A stretch of DNA of 64,000 bases from NCBI RefSeq assembly GCF_018687275.1, contig NZ_CP061287.1, forward strand, positions 620,001-684,000. Reading direction: 5' to 3'. The position numbers and the translations under genes are program-made. Of the stretch, positions 7,774 through 16,635 are shown piece by piece. A model generated the notes under the pieces. It did no database searches. It was not told the DNA's origin and was given only the letters and a program-made list of their open reading frames with translations. Source of the stretch: Polynucleobacter sp. MWH-Aus1W21. Its GTDB lineage: Bacteria > Pseudomonadota > Gammaproteobacteria > Burkholderiales > Burkholderiaceae. Numbering within the stretch: position 1 is the first letter of the stretch; every line of letters begins with the position of its first letter.

Positions 7774-9679
7774 ATCCAAAGTTCATTTTTTTCCTAGTGA
7801 GCCACTCGTAGCGCTTTTGGGTAATCCCAATTGCGGCAAAACAGCGCTATTTAATTTATTGACTGGTAGTCGCCAAAAAGTGGCCAACTATTCTGGTGTC
7901 ACTGTTGAGCGCAAAGAGGGGCGTCTGACGCTGGATTCAGAAAAAAATATTCGCATTCTGGATTTGCCAGGCGCATATAGCCTGTATCCCAGATCGCTTG
8001 ATGAGCGCGTGACTTGCAATGTATTGCTTGGTAGGGCGGAAGGTGAGAAGCGCCCTGATTTAGTGATCTGCGTATTAAGCGCAATTAATTTACGTCGTAA
8101 CTTACGCCTGGTGTTGGCTGCAAAGCGCCTTGGCTTGCCTTGCGTCGTAGTGCTCAATATGCTCGATATCGCCAAGCGTCAAGGCTTACAAATAGATACG
8201 GCTGCGCTATCAAATGAGCTGGGTTTGCCTGTGCTTACCAGTATTGGCATTCAATCCAATGGTGCTGATGAGATTAAACAGTTTCTTTCCAATCTGGATT
8301 GGCGAAACTTAAATAGTCTTCGCACTGGGACAAGTGACGCCACCTTAGAAAATGTTGCTTCCCACATTGCCCATACCGAATCAGACAATGTTCAGGTACA
8401 AAAAATTCTGCAAAACCTGAAGCTAGATCGCATCATCCCCGATCAGTTAAGTGATCGTCTAGATGCAGTGTTGCTTCACCCAGTTCTTGGCCCTATTATT
8501 TTGGTGGTCTTACTCTTTTGCATTTTCCAGGCGGTCTTTAGTTGGGCGACTGTACCGATGGATCTTATTAAGGATGCAGTTGAATACTTAGGTGGTCAAG
8601 TTGCTGAGTTGCTGCCCAATGGTTGGGTGCGCAGCTTATTAATCAACGGAATTTTGGCTGGCCTAGGTGGCGTGGTGATCTTCTTGCCACAGATTCTGAT
8701 TTTGTTCTTCTTCATTCTGTTGCTTGAAGAATCTGGTTATCTTCCAAGAGCTGCGTACCTCTTGGATAGGGTGATGGGATCGGTTGGACTCTCTGGTAGG
8801 TCATTCATTCCATTACTGTCTAGCTTCGCTTGCGCTATCCCCGGAATCATGGCAACCAGAAGCATTTCTAACTCGCGTGATCGTATGGTCACCATCCTGA
8901 TAGCGCCGATGATGACGTGTTCTGCACGTTTACCGGTTTATGCCTTATTAATCTCCGCATTTATTCCTGAGCAAAAGCTCTGGGCTGGCATTGATCTGCA
9001 GGGCTTAGTTTTGTTCTTGCTCTATCTTGCTGGAATTTTAGGGGCGATGGCAGTTGCCTGGATTTTGAAGCGCTTTACGAGTGAGCAATTCAAGATGAAT
9101 GCTCTGATGATGGAGCTGCCAAGCTATCACATGCCGCGTCTGAGCAATTTGGCAATTAGCTTATGGCAACGTGCAGAAATATTTTTACGCCGAGTTGGTG
9201 GAATTATCCTGTTAATGACAATTGGCCTTTGGGTCTTATCTAGCTTCCCATTCCCTCCTGAGGGTGCAACGGGTTCGCCTATTCAATATAGCTTTGCCGG
9301 AATGTTAGGCCAAGCCTTGGCCCATGTTTTCTCACCGATTGGCTTTAACTGGCAAATTAGTATTGCCTTAGTTCCGGGTATGGCGGCTCGTGAGGTTGTT
9401 GTGAGTTCTCTGGCGACCGTATATGCATTATCTAGCTCTAGCGCAGATGCGGCTGATGCCCTAATTCCCTTGATTTCTAGTGGCTGGTCTTTGGCTACGG
9501 CACTTTCTTTATTGGCTTGGTTTGTATTTGCGCCGCAGTGTTTGTCGACCATTGCGGCAGTCAAGCGAGAGACTGGGGGCTGGAAAATACCCGTCATTAT
9601 GTTGAGCTATCTTTTTGGATTGGCCTATATCGCCGCCTTTATTACCTATCAAATTGCTAGCGCTCTTGGTCTAGCTTGA
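7766..9679 (+). CDS. feoB: Ferrous iron permease FeoB
   Basis: Inner-membrane ferrous iron transporter with an N-terminal GTPase domain. Residues ~15-175 carry the G motifs: G1 GNPNCGKTALF, G2/G3 region with YSGVTVERKEG and DLPGAYSL, G4 NMLD. A helical GDI-like spacer leads to the gate domains, with SCAIPGIMATR-like core (here FACAIPGIMATR) and the second gate MAAREVVVSSL, followed by a C-terminal membrane segment. Length of 637 aa is slightly short of the ~770 aa E. coli type but standard for betaproteobacterial forms without the C-terminal FeoC-interacting extension. ATG 7766 lies inside feoA, giving an 8-base overlap. Confidence 0.94.
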   Translation: MSESKVHFFPSEPLVALLGNPNCGKTALFNLLTGSRQKVANYSGVTVERKEGRLTLDSEKNIRILDLPGAYSLYPRSLDERVTCNVLLGRAEGEKRPDLVICVLSAINLRRNLRLVLAAKRLGLPCVVVLNMLDIAKRQGLQIDTAALSNELGLPVLTSIGIQSNGADEIKQFLSNLDWRNLNSLRTGTSDATLENVASHIAHTESDNVQVQKILQNLKLDRIIPDQLSDRLDAVLLHPVLGPIILVVLLFCIFQAVFSWATVPMDLIKDAVEYLGGQVAELLPNGWVRSLLINGILAGLGGVVIFLPQILILFFFILLLEESGYLPRAAYLLDRVMGSVGLSGRSFIPLLSSFACAIPGIMATRSISNSRDRMVTILIAPMMTCSARLPVYALLISAFIPEQKLWAGIDLQGLVLFLLYLAGILGAMAVAWILKRFTSEQFKMNALMMELPSYHMPRLSNLAISLWQRAEIFLRRVGGIILLMTIGLWVLSSFPFPPEGATGSPIQYSFAGMLGQALAHVFSPIGFNWQISIALVPGMAAREVVVSSLATVYALSSSSADAADALIPLISSGWSLATALSLLAWFVFAPQCLSTIAAVKRETGGWKIPVIMLSYLFGLAYIAAFITYQIASALGLA

Positions 9680-9749
9680 TTGCGATCAAAGCAAGGTTTC
9701 TGAAATTCAGATAATCTCTTAAGCATTCACCACTAAAGAGAGTGCTCAA

Positions 9750-10145
9750 ATGCGTTCTAAACCAATTTTCTTCTTACTGTCCTGCCTGTTGGGTGTTTTT
9801 GTCTCAAGTTTGGCTTTGGCTCAATCTGGCGAGAATACCTATAAACAAGTTTGCGCCGCCTGTCATGGAGCAGGAGTCCTCAATGCCCCTAAGTTTGGTG
9901 ACAAGGCTAAATGGGCGCCCCTCATTGCAGAAGGTCAGGCAACCCTGACTGCTCACGCTTACTTTGGTGTGAGGGCAATGCCCCCAAAGGGCGGTAACCC
10001 CAATCTTAGTATTGAAGGTTTCTCTGACGCCTTGGTTTATATGGTCAATAATTCAGGCGGCAATTGGAAAACACCAGATACCAAGATGATCGCTGCCATC
10101 AATAAAGAATTAGAAGCCCGCAAGGCAGGCCAAAAAAAGAATTAA
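9750..10145 (+). CDS. Cytochrome c5-family monohaem protein
   Basis: Periplasmic electron carrier of 131 aa with signal peptide ending LALAQS. The haem attachment site is CAACH near residue 36 and the distal Met ligand lies in GVRAMPPKGG near residue 76; spacing and the APKFGDKAKWAPLI segment match cytochrome c5. It stands alone, 70 bases after feoB on the same strand and not obviously part of that operon. Its redox partner is not shown by the context. Confidence 0.9.
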   Translation: MRSKPIFFLLSCLLGVFVSSLALAQSGENTYKQVCAACHGAGVLNAPKFGDKAKWAPLIAEGQATLTAHAYFGVRAMPPKGGNPNLSIEGFSDALVYMVNNSGGNWKTPDTKMIAAINKELEARKAGQKKN

Positions 10146-10152
10146 TTGAAAT

Positions 10153-10178
10153 CCAACGCTTGCATCATCAAGCGTTGG
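10153..10178. terminator. Hairpin between convergent genes, probable terminator
   Basis: A perfect 10-bp stem CCAACGCTTG/CAAGCGTTGG with a CATCAT loop lies between the convergent cytochrome and Bug genes. It lacks a long T-run on either strand, so its efficiency as an intrinsic terminator is uncertain. Confidence 0.6.
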
Positions 10179-10192
10179 AATATTCAAAGGCT

Positions 10193-11194
10193 TTAATCAG
10201 CCTTAACGTTGGCGTCCTTGATTACTTTGGCCCACATTGCCAATTCTCTCTGAATGCGTTTTGCAGAGTCGGCAGGTGATAAGTAGTTCACATATACACC
10301 AGCTGCCAACATGCGCTCTTGAACCTCAGGACGCTGCAAGATTGCTTTAATGTCTTCACTAAGTTTATCGATGATTGGTTTAGGTGTTCCTGCTGGCGCC
10401 AAAATTCCAAACATACTCACGACATCGAAGTTAGGCAGGCCAGTTGCCTCTGTAACTGTAGGTACATCTGGCAATTGGCTAATCCGTTTGGAGGTTGTTA
10501 CTGCTAAAGCTCTTAGCTGACCTGCCTGAATAAATTGCAATGCCGCTGGCACGGTCTCAGACATCGTTAGCACCTGTCCGCCAACTAAGTCGGTCATAGC
10601 GGGGCCGCTACCTTTGTAAGGTACATGCAATAAATCTAAGCCAAGCTGATTGCGAAACATTTCCATTGCAAGGCGTTGTGGAGCGCCAGAACCAGATGAG
10701 GCAAAAGTGAGTTTGCCTGGGTTGGCTTTTGCGTAGGCAATGAACTCCTTCATATTCTTTACGGGAACTGAAGGGTTCACTACAAACACAAGCGGAACAA
10801 CTCCCACCACGTCAACCGGGGTGAAATCCTTTTCCAAGTTGTATTTGATTTTGTCTTTATCTAAATTCGCATTGATGGCGTGCGATGTGAGGGCGCCCAT
10901 AAGCAGGGTGTAGCCATCCGGTGCAGACTTGGCCACCATGTCAGCTCCAATATTGCCGCTGTCTCCCCCACGATTATCGGGAATCACTTGTTGGTTAAGT
11001 GACTTGGATAGCTCCTGCGCCAGGATGCGACCAATGACGTCTGTTGCCCCACCTGGGGGATAAGGGATAACTAGCTTAATAGACTTTTCAGGATAGTTCT
11101 TGATTGCAGCGCTATTGCTTTGAGCAAGTAGCGAGCTGCTGATGAGGCTGCTGCACAGGAGTAGGCCTAGACTCTTAATAAGTTTTTGTCTCAT
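10193..11194 (-). CDS. Bug-family (TctC-like) solute-binding protein 1
   Basis: Periplasmic receptor of the tripartite tricarboxylate transporter (TTT) type; family members bind carboxylates such as citrate, nicotinate, aspartate, adipate or terephthalate. Signal peptide ends LLAQ near residue 25. Landmarks of the fold are PYPPGGATDVIGR near residue 45, PDGYTLLMG near 95, and HVPYKGSGPAMTDLVGGQV near 178. Length of 333 aa is normal. It is transcribed alone towards the cytochrome gene. No membrane subunit (TctA/TctB) is nearby, so its substrate and partner are unknown. Confidence 0.9.
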   Translation of the reverse strand: MRQKLIKSLGLLLCSSLISSSLLAQSNSAAIKNYPEKSIKLVIPYPPGGATDVIGRILAQELSKSLNQQVIPDNRGGDSGNIGADMVAKSAPDGYTLLMGALTSHAINANLDKDKIKYNLEKDFTPVDVVGVVPLVFVVNPSVPVKNMKEFIAYAKANPGKLTFASSGSGAPQRLAMEMFRNQLGLDLLHVPYKGSGPAMTDLVGGQVLTMSETVPAALQFIQAGQLRALAVTTSKRISQLPDVPTVTEATGLPNFDVVSMFGILAPAGTPKPIIDKLSEDIKAILQRPEVQERMLAAGVYVNYLSPADSAKRIQRELAMWAKVIKDANVKAD

Positions 11195-11300
11195 TTTGTA
11201 TTTTTAATGTTAGGTTGAATTACGAATTTCTATTATGAACATAAATTAAATTTATGCACTGCATCAATGATTTGGAAATTTATCTAATTACAATGCCAAA

Positions 11301-11582
11301 ATGACCCTAGAGCCCCATCAAATAGAGATTATTGGTTATTGCGCTGCGTTCTTAACCACCATTGCCTTTTTACCTCAGGCGATCCGCTCATGGCGAACCA
11401 AGGATTTGTCGGGCATTTCACTAGGTATGTATTCCTTATTTACCGTTGGGGTGGGCTTGTGGCTCATTTACGGTCTGATTATTGAGAAGTGGCCCCTCAT
11501 CATGGCAAATGCATTGACCTTTGCTTTAGCTCTCAGTATCTTGTTGTTGAAATTGCGCCATACTTCTACGCATCAGAAATAA
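11301..11582 (+). CDS. SemiSWEET sugar transporter, PQ-loop family
   Basis: Small membrane protein (93 aa) with three predicted helices; SemiSWEETs dimerise to make a passive sugar path across the inner membrane. The PQ motif is present as FLPQAIRSWRTK near residue 23, followed by LSGISLGMYSLF and a conserved Asn in MANALTFA of the third helix. A short hydrophilic tail ends the protein. It lies 35 bases upstream of the FAH-family gene on the same strand. Substrate not determinable. Confidence 0.88.
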   Translation: MTLEPHQIEIIGYCAAFLTTIAFLPQAIRSWRTKDLSGISLGMYSLFTVGVGLWLIYGLIIEKWPLIMANALTFALALSILLLKLRHTSTHQK

Positions 11583-11617
11583 AACACTTATTCATTTAAA
11601 TTTTTAGAAAGGTTTTT

Positions 11618-12310
11618 ATGTGCTCAGCATTTGTGATCGATCCCCCAGCGGTAGTTTCCTTGCCAGTAACGGGTGATGCTCGTCGTTTTGCAGTCAATCG
11701 TATTTATTGTGTTGGCCGCAACTATGCTGATCACGCTCGTGAAATGGGGCATGATCCTGATCGCGAGCCACCTTTCTTTTTTATGAAGCCAGCTAATTCA
11801 ATTGTGACTGATGGCAAAGATATGGCTTATCCCAAGCTATCAAATGACGTGCATCACGAAATTGAAATGGTTGTAGCGATTGGCAAGGGTGGTGCGAATA
11901 TTTCTGCAGATAAAGCGCTTGAACATGTTTATGGTTATGGAGTTGGCCTGGATATGACTAGACGTGATTTGCAAGGCGAAGCCAAGAAAATGGGCCGCCC
12001 ATGGGATACCGGCAAGGCATTTGATCAATCGGCACCTTGCGGAGAAATCACTCCGGCCAGTCAGTGCGGTCATCCATCCAAGGGTTCGGTCAAACTTTTA
12101 GTGAATGGCGAAGTGCGTCAAGAGGGTGATCTGAATCAGCTGATTTGGAATGTGCCAGATACTATTGCCTATCTTTCTACTCTATTTACTTTGGAGCCTG
12201 GTGACCTTATTTTTTCTGGCACTCCAGCAGGTGTGGGACCGGTTAAAAAAGGGGATGTGCTCGAGGGCAGCGTTGCAGGCTTACCTAATTTGAAGACAAA
12301 AGTTATCTAA
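11618..12310 (+). CDS. Fumarylacetoacetate hydrolase-family protein (fumarylpyruvate hydrolase-like)
   Basis: Metal-dependent C-C hydrolase or related enzyme of the FAH fold, 230 aa. The start IYCVGRNYADHAREMG, the metal-binding acidic cluster in VHHEIEMVVAIG and the GLDMTRRDLQ segment are the family landmarks, and FSGTPAGVGPVKKGD near the end is diagnostic. Similarity in layout to NagK/maleylpyruvate-type hydrolases suggests a role in aromatic-acid breakdown, but oxaloacetate decarboxylase activity is also known in this group. An AAAGG ribosome-binding site precedes the ATG. It is followed 20 bases later by the lipoprotein hydrolase. Confidence 0.88.
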   Translation: MCSAFVIDPPAVVSLPVTGDARRFAVNRIYCVGRNYADHAREMGHDPDREPPFFFMKPANSIVTDGKDMAYPKLSNDVHHEIEMVVAIGKGGANISADKALEHVYGYGVGLDMTRRDLQGEAKKMGRPWDTGKAFDQSAPCGEITPASQCGHPSKGSVKLLVNGEVRQEGDLNQLIWNVPDTIAYLSTLFTLEPGDLIFSGTPAGVGPVKKGDVLEGSVAGLPNLKTKVI

Positions 12311-12330
12311 TTACAGAAGAGGTTTGCTTG

Positions 12331-13383
12331 ATGAAAAGATTGTTGAGGAGAGTAGGGGTCGTATTGTCTTTAGGAGCGCTGCCCTTGCTCCTCATGTCTT
12401 GCGCTAATACTGAGCAAGCAAGTAAGCCTATTCCACCAGCCAGCCTCTATGCAGATGCGGCTCCATTAGATTTGCGCTTAAGTAAGTGGCCATATCCATA
12501 TCCCCTAAAAGAATTTAAGACTTCGTTGCAAGGGCAGCCAGCCAGCATGATGTATATGGACGTTGCTGGTTTGGGTAAGCAAAAGGGCGTAGTTGTTTTA
12601 TTTCATGGCAAGAACTTTTCTAGCGACTATTGGGCGCCAACAATTGCGGGCCTCTCTGAAGCGGGTTATCGGGTGATTGCGCCAGATCAGATTGGCTTTG
12701 GTAAGTCTTCCAAGCCAGATGTGGCTTACCATTTCGATGATTTAGCTGCCAATACCCAAGCTTTATTAAAGTCTCTCAATATTCAACGAGTTTCAGTAAT
12801 TGCGAACTCAATGGGCGGAATGGTTGGCGTTCGTTTTGCGCGCCTATATCCTCAAACAGTGCAAAAGTTGGTCCTTGAGAATCCTTTGGGCCTTGAGGAT
12901 TACAGTAAAGATATTCCCCCACAGAAGAACGAAGATCTTCTTAAGCTAGAAATGGCGCAAACAGAAGTCAGTTATCGTCGTTTTCTGCAAACCTATTTCC
13001 CTAGCTGGCAGCCTAGTTACGAAAAATTTGTGGAAGTGTATGTACGAGTACAAAAAGGTCCGGACTATCCAGCTTATGCGAAGACTTCTGTATTGACCTA
13101 TCAAATGATTGCGGAAAAACCGGTAGTGCATGACTTGCCGCAATTGAAGATGCCAGTCTTATTGGTTATTGGACAAAAGGATCGTACTGTATTTGGTCGT
13201 CGCTTTGCGCCACCTGAGGCCGTTAAGTCATTGGGTAACTTTCCAGAGTTAGGTAAAAAAGCACAGGCAGCTATTCCAAATGCAAAATTGGTGCCGATTG
13301 AGAACGTCGGCCATGTACCCCATGTTGAGGTGCCAGATCAGTTTATAAAAACAGTGGTGGAGTTTTTGAATTCCAAGGGTTAG
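12331..13383 (+). CDS. Alpha/beta hydrolase, predicted lipoprotein
   Basis: Serine hydrolase of 350 aa with an N-terminal lipoprotein signal: after MKRLLRRVGVVLSLGALP comes LLLMSC, a lipobox with Cys near residue 24, so it is probably anchored in the outer or inner membrane facing the periplasm. The catalytic Ser is in the elbow ANSMGGM, the Asp in GQKDRTV and the His in VGHVPHVE. An oxyanion-hole HGK motif follows the first strand. ATG at 12331 is preferred over an adjacent TTG. It follows the FAH-family gene closely. Periplasmic location of such a hydrolase suggests ester or lactone cleavage outside the cytoplasm; substrate unknown. Confidence 0.82.
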   Translation: MKRLLRRVGVVLSLGALPLLLMSCANTEQASKPIPPASLYADAAPLDLRLSKWPYPYPLKEFKTSLQGQPASMMYMDVAGLGKQKGVVVLFHGKNFSSDYWAPTIAGLSEAGYRVIAPDQIGFGKSSKPDVAYHFDDLAANTQALLKSLNIQRVSVIANSMGGMVGVRFARLYPQTVQKLVLENPLGLEDYSKDIPPQKNEDLLKLEMAQTEVSYRRFLQTYFPSWQPSYEKFVEVYVRVQKGPDYPAYAKTSVLTYQMIAEKPVVHDLPQLKMPVLLVIGQKDRTVFGRRFAPPEAVKSLGNFPELGKKAQAAIPNAKLVPIENVGHVPHVEVPDQFIKTVVEFLNSKG

Positions 13384-13401
13384 AACAATGACCCTGTAGT
13401 G

Positions 13402-14181
13402 CTATTTGCCAATCCACTGGGGTGGGCGACCCTCTAAGAAGGCGTTCACTCCCTCCCTGAAGTCTTTGCTGTTATAGGTCTCACGCATAAGGTCTGTGCA
13501 ATCGGGCAGATTGCTCTGAAGCAGGCGCGCCAATGCAAGCTTGCTCGCCTTCTGAGTAATTGGCGCCAGTGAAATCAGTTTTTGTACCAGCTCATTTGTT
13601 GCCACATTGATTTCTGATGCATCTGCCGTTTGATACAGGAAGCCTGAATCCAATAATTCTGGTGCTTTAATAAGTTCTGCAGTGAGTAACATTTTTTTTA
13701 CGGTTGGTACGCCTAGATGAGCAGCAAGCCAGGATAGATTGCTTGGCGATAAGCAGTTTCCAAGTGTTTTAGCTACTGGTATCCCAAAACGCGCTTCGGG
13801 CGTAGAGATTCGAAAGTCGCATGCAGTTGCCATCAAAAGACCGCTACCCACTGCTAAGCCTTCAATCACTGCAATCGTTGGTATAGGCAGTTGTTGTAAA
13901 GAAGCGAAGATATGATCAACAGCAACTTCATAAGCCTCATTTTCTTTGAGATCAACAAACTGTTGAATATCGCTTCCTGAAACAAATGCTTTATCTCCCG
14001 CGCCCTGAAAAATGACTGCACGAATATTCACATTTTTCGCCAGCGAGTCGCAAATATGTTTTAGCTCTTCATACATTGGCCAAGTGAGGGCATTGCGGGC
14101 CGCGGGATTATTAAAGGTAACTCGCGCAATTTTTCCGTCGACATGTAAGTCTAAGCAGGGCGGGGCAGAATTGACAGTCAT
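13402..14181 (-). CDS. Enoyl-CoA hydratase/isomerase-family protein
   Basis: Crotonase-fold enzyme (259 aa) acting on an acyl-CoA. The oxyanion-hole segments are DKAFVSGSDIQQF near residue 65 and EGLAVGSGLLMATACDFRI near residue 108. The region where classical hydratases have two catalytic Glu residues reads RFGIPVAKTLGN, without either Glu, so it may not be a true hydratase. It is convergent with the lipoprotein hydrolase gene and not in an obvious operon. The reaction is uncertain. Confidence 0.85.
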   Translation of the reverse strand: MTVNSAPPCLDLHVDGKIARVTFNNPAARNALTWPMYEELKHICDSLAKNVNIRAVIFQGAGDKAFVSGSDIQQFVDLKENEAYEVAVDHIFASLQQLPIPTIAVIEGLAVGSGLLMATACDFRISTPEARFGIPVAKTLGNCLSPSNLSWLAAHLGVPTVKKMLLTAELIKAPELLDSGFLYQTADASEINVATNELVQKLISLAPITQKASKLALARLLQSNLPDCTDLMRETYNSKDFREGVNAFLEGRPPQWIGK

Positions 14182-14292
14182 GCTTTTATTCTAAACAATA
14201 GCTCGTACCTGAAATCAGGAAAAGACCATCTCACAAACACTGTAATGGAGTTTTTTATCCATACATCGACCCTCCTGCGCTAGAATTCCTCT

Positions 14293-14451
14293 ATGTATAT
14301 GTTTCTGCCTTTTCTGACAGCTTTTATCGGACTTGTATTGGTCTGGTTTGAGAAGCGCCGTGCAGGCTTAATACTTTTGGCGATTACTATTGGCATCCTG
14401 GTGGTTTGGTTCCGTTTTCATGCAACCAGCCATCTCAATCTTAGTCTGTAA
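14293..14451 (+). CDS. DUF5993-like small membrane protein
   Basis: A 52-residue ORF starting MYMFLPFLTAFIG and ending HATSHLNLSL, with two hydrophobic helices separated by a WFEKRRAG turn. It ends 6 bases before the DsbB-like gene, the position and size of DUF5993 proteins found next to dsbB-like genes. Function is unknown; the pairing suggests it assists the disulfide protein or shares its expression. Confidence 0.72.
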   Translation: MYMFLPFLTAFIGLVLVWFEKRRAGLILLAITIGILVVWFRFHATSHLNLSL

Positions 14452-14457
14452 ACCATT

Positions 14458-15021
14458 ATGAGCAGACATTCTTTTTCTTCATTAGCGGCATTAGGCAATC
14501 AGCTTGCGCTGCTTGCTGTTGTTGGTATGCTGGCCTATGCATTCGTAGATCAACTCTATTTTGGCGAGTTGCCTTGCCCGCTATGCTTAATGCAACGTAT
14601 TGGATTTGTAATTATTGGTTTTGCTTTGGTCCTAAATATTCGCTGCGGTGCGTATTCTGCGCATTATGGTTTGGGCATTATTGGTGGGCTAGTGGGCATG
14701 ATGGTTTCATTGCGTCAGGTGTTCTTGCATATTCTTCCAGGCGATAAAGGCTTTGGTAAAACCTTTTTAGAGTTGCATTTTTATACTTGGGCTTATGTCG
14801 GCTATACCGGTTTATTACTGGGTTTGGCAGTGTTGTTGATGCTGCCCAATCGCGATGTACGTTCGCGCTCCTGGTTTGCAAATACTTTAATCATTCTTTT
14901 TATTCTGTTGGTGTTCGGAAATCTTGTTTCCACCTTGCTTGAATGCGGCATCGGCCCTTGCGCAGATGACCCAGTGAAATATGACGGCTGGCTGTGGCTT
15001 CGCTCTCGCTTTGGTTTTTAA
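14458..15021 (+). CDS. Disulfide bond formation protein B (DsbB family)
   Basis: Inner-membrane quinone-dependent oxidase that re-oxidises a DsbA-type thiol oxidase. The first periplasmic loop carries the redox pair in LPCPLCLMQRIGF near residue 40, close to the canonical CXXC; a second Cys pair LECGIGPCADDP lies near residue 163 in the second periplasmic region. Four to five membrane helices are evident. Length of 187 aa is normal. No dsbA is adjacent. It is coupled with the DUF5993-like gene upstream. Confidence 0.9.
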   Translation: MSRHSFSSLAALGNQLALLAVVGMLAYAFVDQLYFGELPCPLCLMQRIGFVIIGFALVLNIRCGAYSAHYGLGIIGGLVGMMVSLRQVFLHILPGDKGFGKTFLELHFYTWAYVGYTGLLLGLAVLLMLPNRDVRSRSWFANTLIILFILLVFGNLVSTLLECGIGPCADDPVKYDGWLWLRSRFGF

Positions 15022-15053
15022 GACCCCTCGGTCAAATTCTGCATTTATCGAAT

Positions 15054-16055
15054 ATGCAACTCCCCAAGGCTTTTAAGCATCTCTTGCTTTTCTGCCTAGC
15101 ATTGCTGATGACTATTTCTGTTCATGCGCAGTCTAAATCAGCGGCAAAGGCTGTCTGGCCAAAACAACCAATTCGAATTATTGTCCCGTTCACTCCGGGA
15201 GGAGCGCCAGATATCTTGGCACGCGTACTAGCTGAAAATTGGCAGCAAAGTTTAGGGGTGCCAGTACTCGTAGAAAACAAGCCGGGCTACGGCGGCAATA
15301 TTGGTGCTGACTTAGTTGCGAAGAGCGAGCCTGATGGATATACGTTACTCATCGGCACTGTCGGTATACATGCAATAAATAGTGCTCTATATGAAAAACT
15401 TTCTTACGACCCCGTAAAGGACTTCACGCCGATTAGTTTTTTAGCTAGTACGCCCAATGTTCTCATAGTGAATAAAAAACTAGGCGTCAGTAATCTTCAT
15501 GAATTAATTGAGCTGGCAAAGGTAAAACCCGATCAACTGACTTTTGGATCTTCAGGGGTGGGGACATCGCTACACATGTCGGGTGAATTATTTAAAGAGA
15601 TGGCGGGTGTGCAGATACGTCATATTCCCTACAAAGGACGGGCACAATCTTTGCCGGATTTACTGAGTGGACGCATTTCCATGCTGTTTGACAATCTTTC
15701 TTCCTCCTTGACTTTAATTAAGGCCGGGGAAGTACAAGCTCTTGGGGTAACCACTCTTAAGCGTTCTCATGCCGCACCGGAAATACCTACTTTGGCAGAG
15801 CAGGGTTTGACTGGGTTTGAGGCGGTCTCTTGGTTCTCTTTGATGGCGCCAGCCAATTTACCGCCGCATATTCAAAAGCAACTGAATCGCATGGCCAATC
15901 ACACTCTTACCAACCCCGAGGTGAAGTCTCGTCTTTTAGCTGGCGGCCTAGATCCTGCGCCAGGTAGCCCTAAAGACCTTTCAAGGTTGATTTCCTCTGA
16001 AGTTGCCAAATGGGATAGGGTGGTGCGGCAATCTGGCGCAAAATTGGAGCCGTAA
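15054..16055 (+). CDS. Bug-family solute-binding protein 2
   Basis: TctC-like periplasmic receptor, 333 aa from ATG 15054. A longer in-frame start at 14994 lies inside the DsbB-family gene and would place extra residues before the signal peptide, so the internal ATG is chosen. The signal peptide ends SVHAQS; PFTPGGAPDILAR, PDGYTLLIG and HIPYKGRAQSLPDLLSG mark the Bug fold. The Asp of PGGAPD that contacts ligand in relatives is present. It sits 32 bases after the DsbB gene, perhaps co-transcribed by read-through. Ligand unknown. Confidence 0.88.
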   Translation: MQLPKAFKHLLLFCLALLMTISVHAQSKSAAKAVWPKQPIRIIVPFTPGGAPDILARVLAENWQQSLGVPVLVENKPGYGGNIGADLVAKSEPDGYTLLIGTVGIHAINSALYEKLSYDPVKDFTPISFLASTPNVLIVNKKLGVSNLHELIELAKVKPDQLTFGSSGVGTSLHMSGELFKEMAGVQIRHIPYKGRAQSLPDLLSGRISMLFDNLSSSLTLIKAGEVQALGVTTLKRSHAAPEIPTLAEQGLTGFEAVSWFSLMAPANLPPHIQKQLNRMANHTLTNPEVKSRLLAGGLDPAPGSPKDLSRLISSEVAKWDRVVRQSGAKLEP

Positions 16056-16179
16056 GAACTACGATAAATAAATGATCTTATTGTCAGCCTTGATGTATTT
16101 CAGGCGTTATTGATAGTAAGACGAGTAAAAACTAAAATAGCAATATATGAAGCGTGACCAATTTTAAAAGGGGTTGATT

Positions 16180-16608
16180 GTGAATCGAATCAAGCAATTC
16201 AGCATCTTGGTAGCGGCTCTAGCCTCTTTTTTGATCCTTTTGCCAGCTTTTGCGCAAGCAGGTAATGTAGGTTGGAATGTATCTGTGGGCGGAGGCTGGA
16301 ATCCTGCTGCCTACGGACCGGTCTGGGGATCAGGGTGGGGCCCAGGATGGGGTCCAGGGTGGCGAGGTAATTGGGCTTATGGGGGTGGTTATTACCGCCC
16401 ATACACTGGTTACTACGCGCCACCGGTAGTTACATATGTGCAGCCAGTTCAACCAATGGTTTTAGCATCCCAACCACAGCCTGCCGTCTGGTATTACTGC
16501 GAAGCTAGTGGAAAGTACTTTCCGTATGTTCAAGAGTGTCCAACAGGCTGGCAAACGCAGCCAGCAATGCCACCAGCAAGTAATACAAAACCCAAGCAGC
16601 AGCATTAA
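16180..16608 (+). CDS. Exported Gly/Trp/Tyr-rich protein with conserved Cys C-terminal motif
   Basis: Small secreted protein, about 142 aa from GTG 16180, which is placed well behind the AAAAGGGG ribosome-binding site; a TTG 6 bases earlier is possible. A signal peptide ends AFAQA. The middle is low-complexity with repeated GWGPGWGPGW, then Tyr/Pro-rich. The end has two Cys in the pattern WYYCEASGKYFPYVQECPTGW, seen in exported proteins of related bacteria that I cannot name further. It is 27 bases upstream of a glycine-zipper lipoprotein gene, so an envelope role is likely. Confidence 0.7.
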   Translation: MNRIKQFSILVAALASFLILLPAFAQAGNVGWNVSVGGGWNPAAYGPVWGSGWGPGWGPGWRGNWAYGGGYYRPYTGYYAPPVVTYVQPVQPMVLASQPQPAVWYYCEASGKYFPYVQECPTGWQTQPAMPPASNTKPKQQH

Positions 16609-16635
16609 AAATTTTCAGAATATTAAAGGTTTGAT

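Noticed and set aside
16199..16423. Antisense frame in the Gly/Trp-rich protein gene
   Set aside because: It is explained by the repetitive coding sequence on the plus strand.
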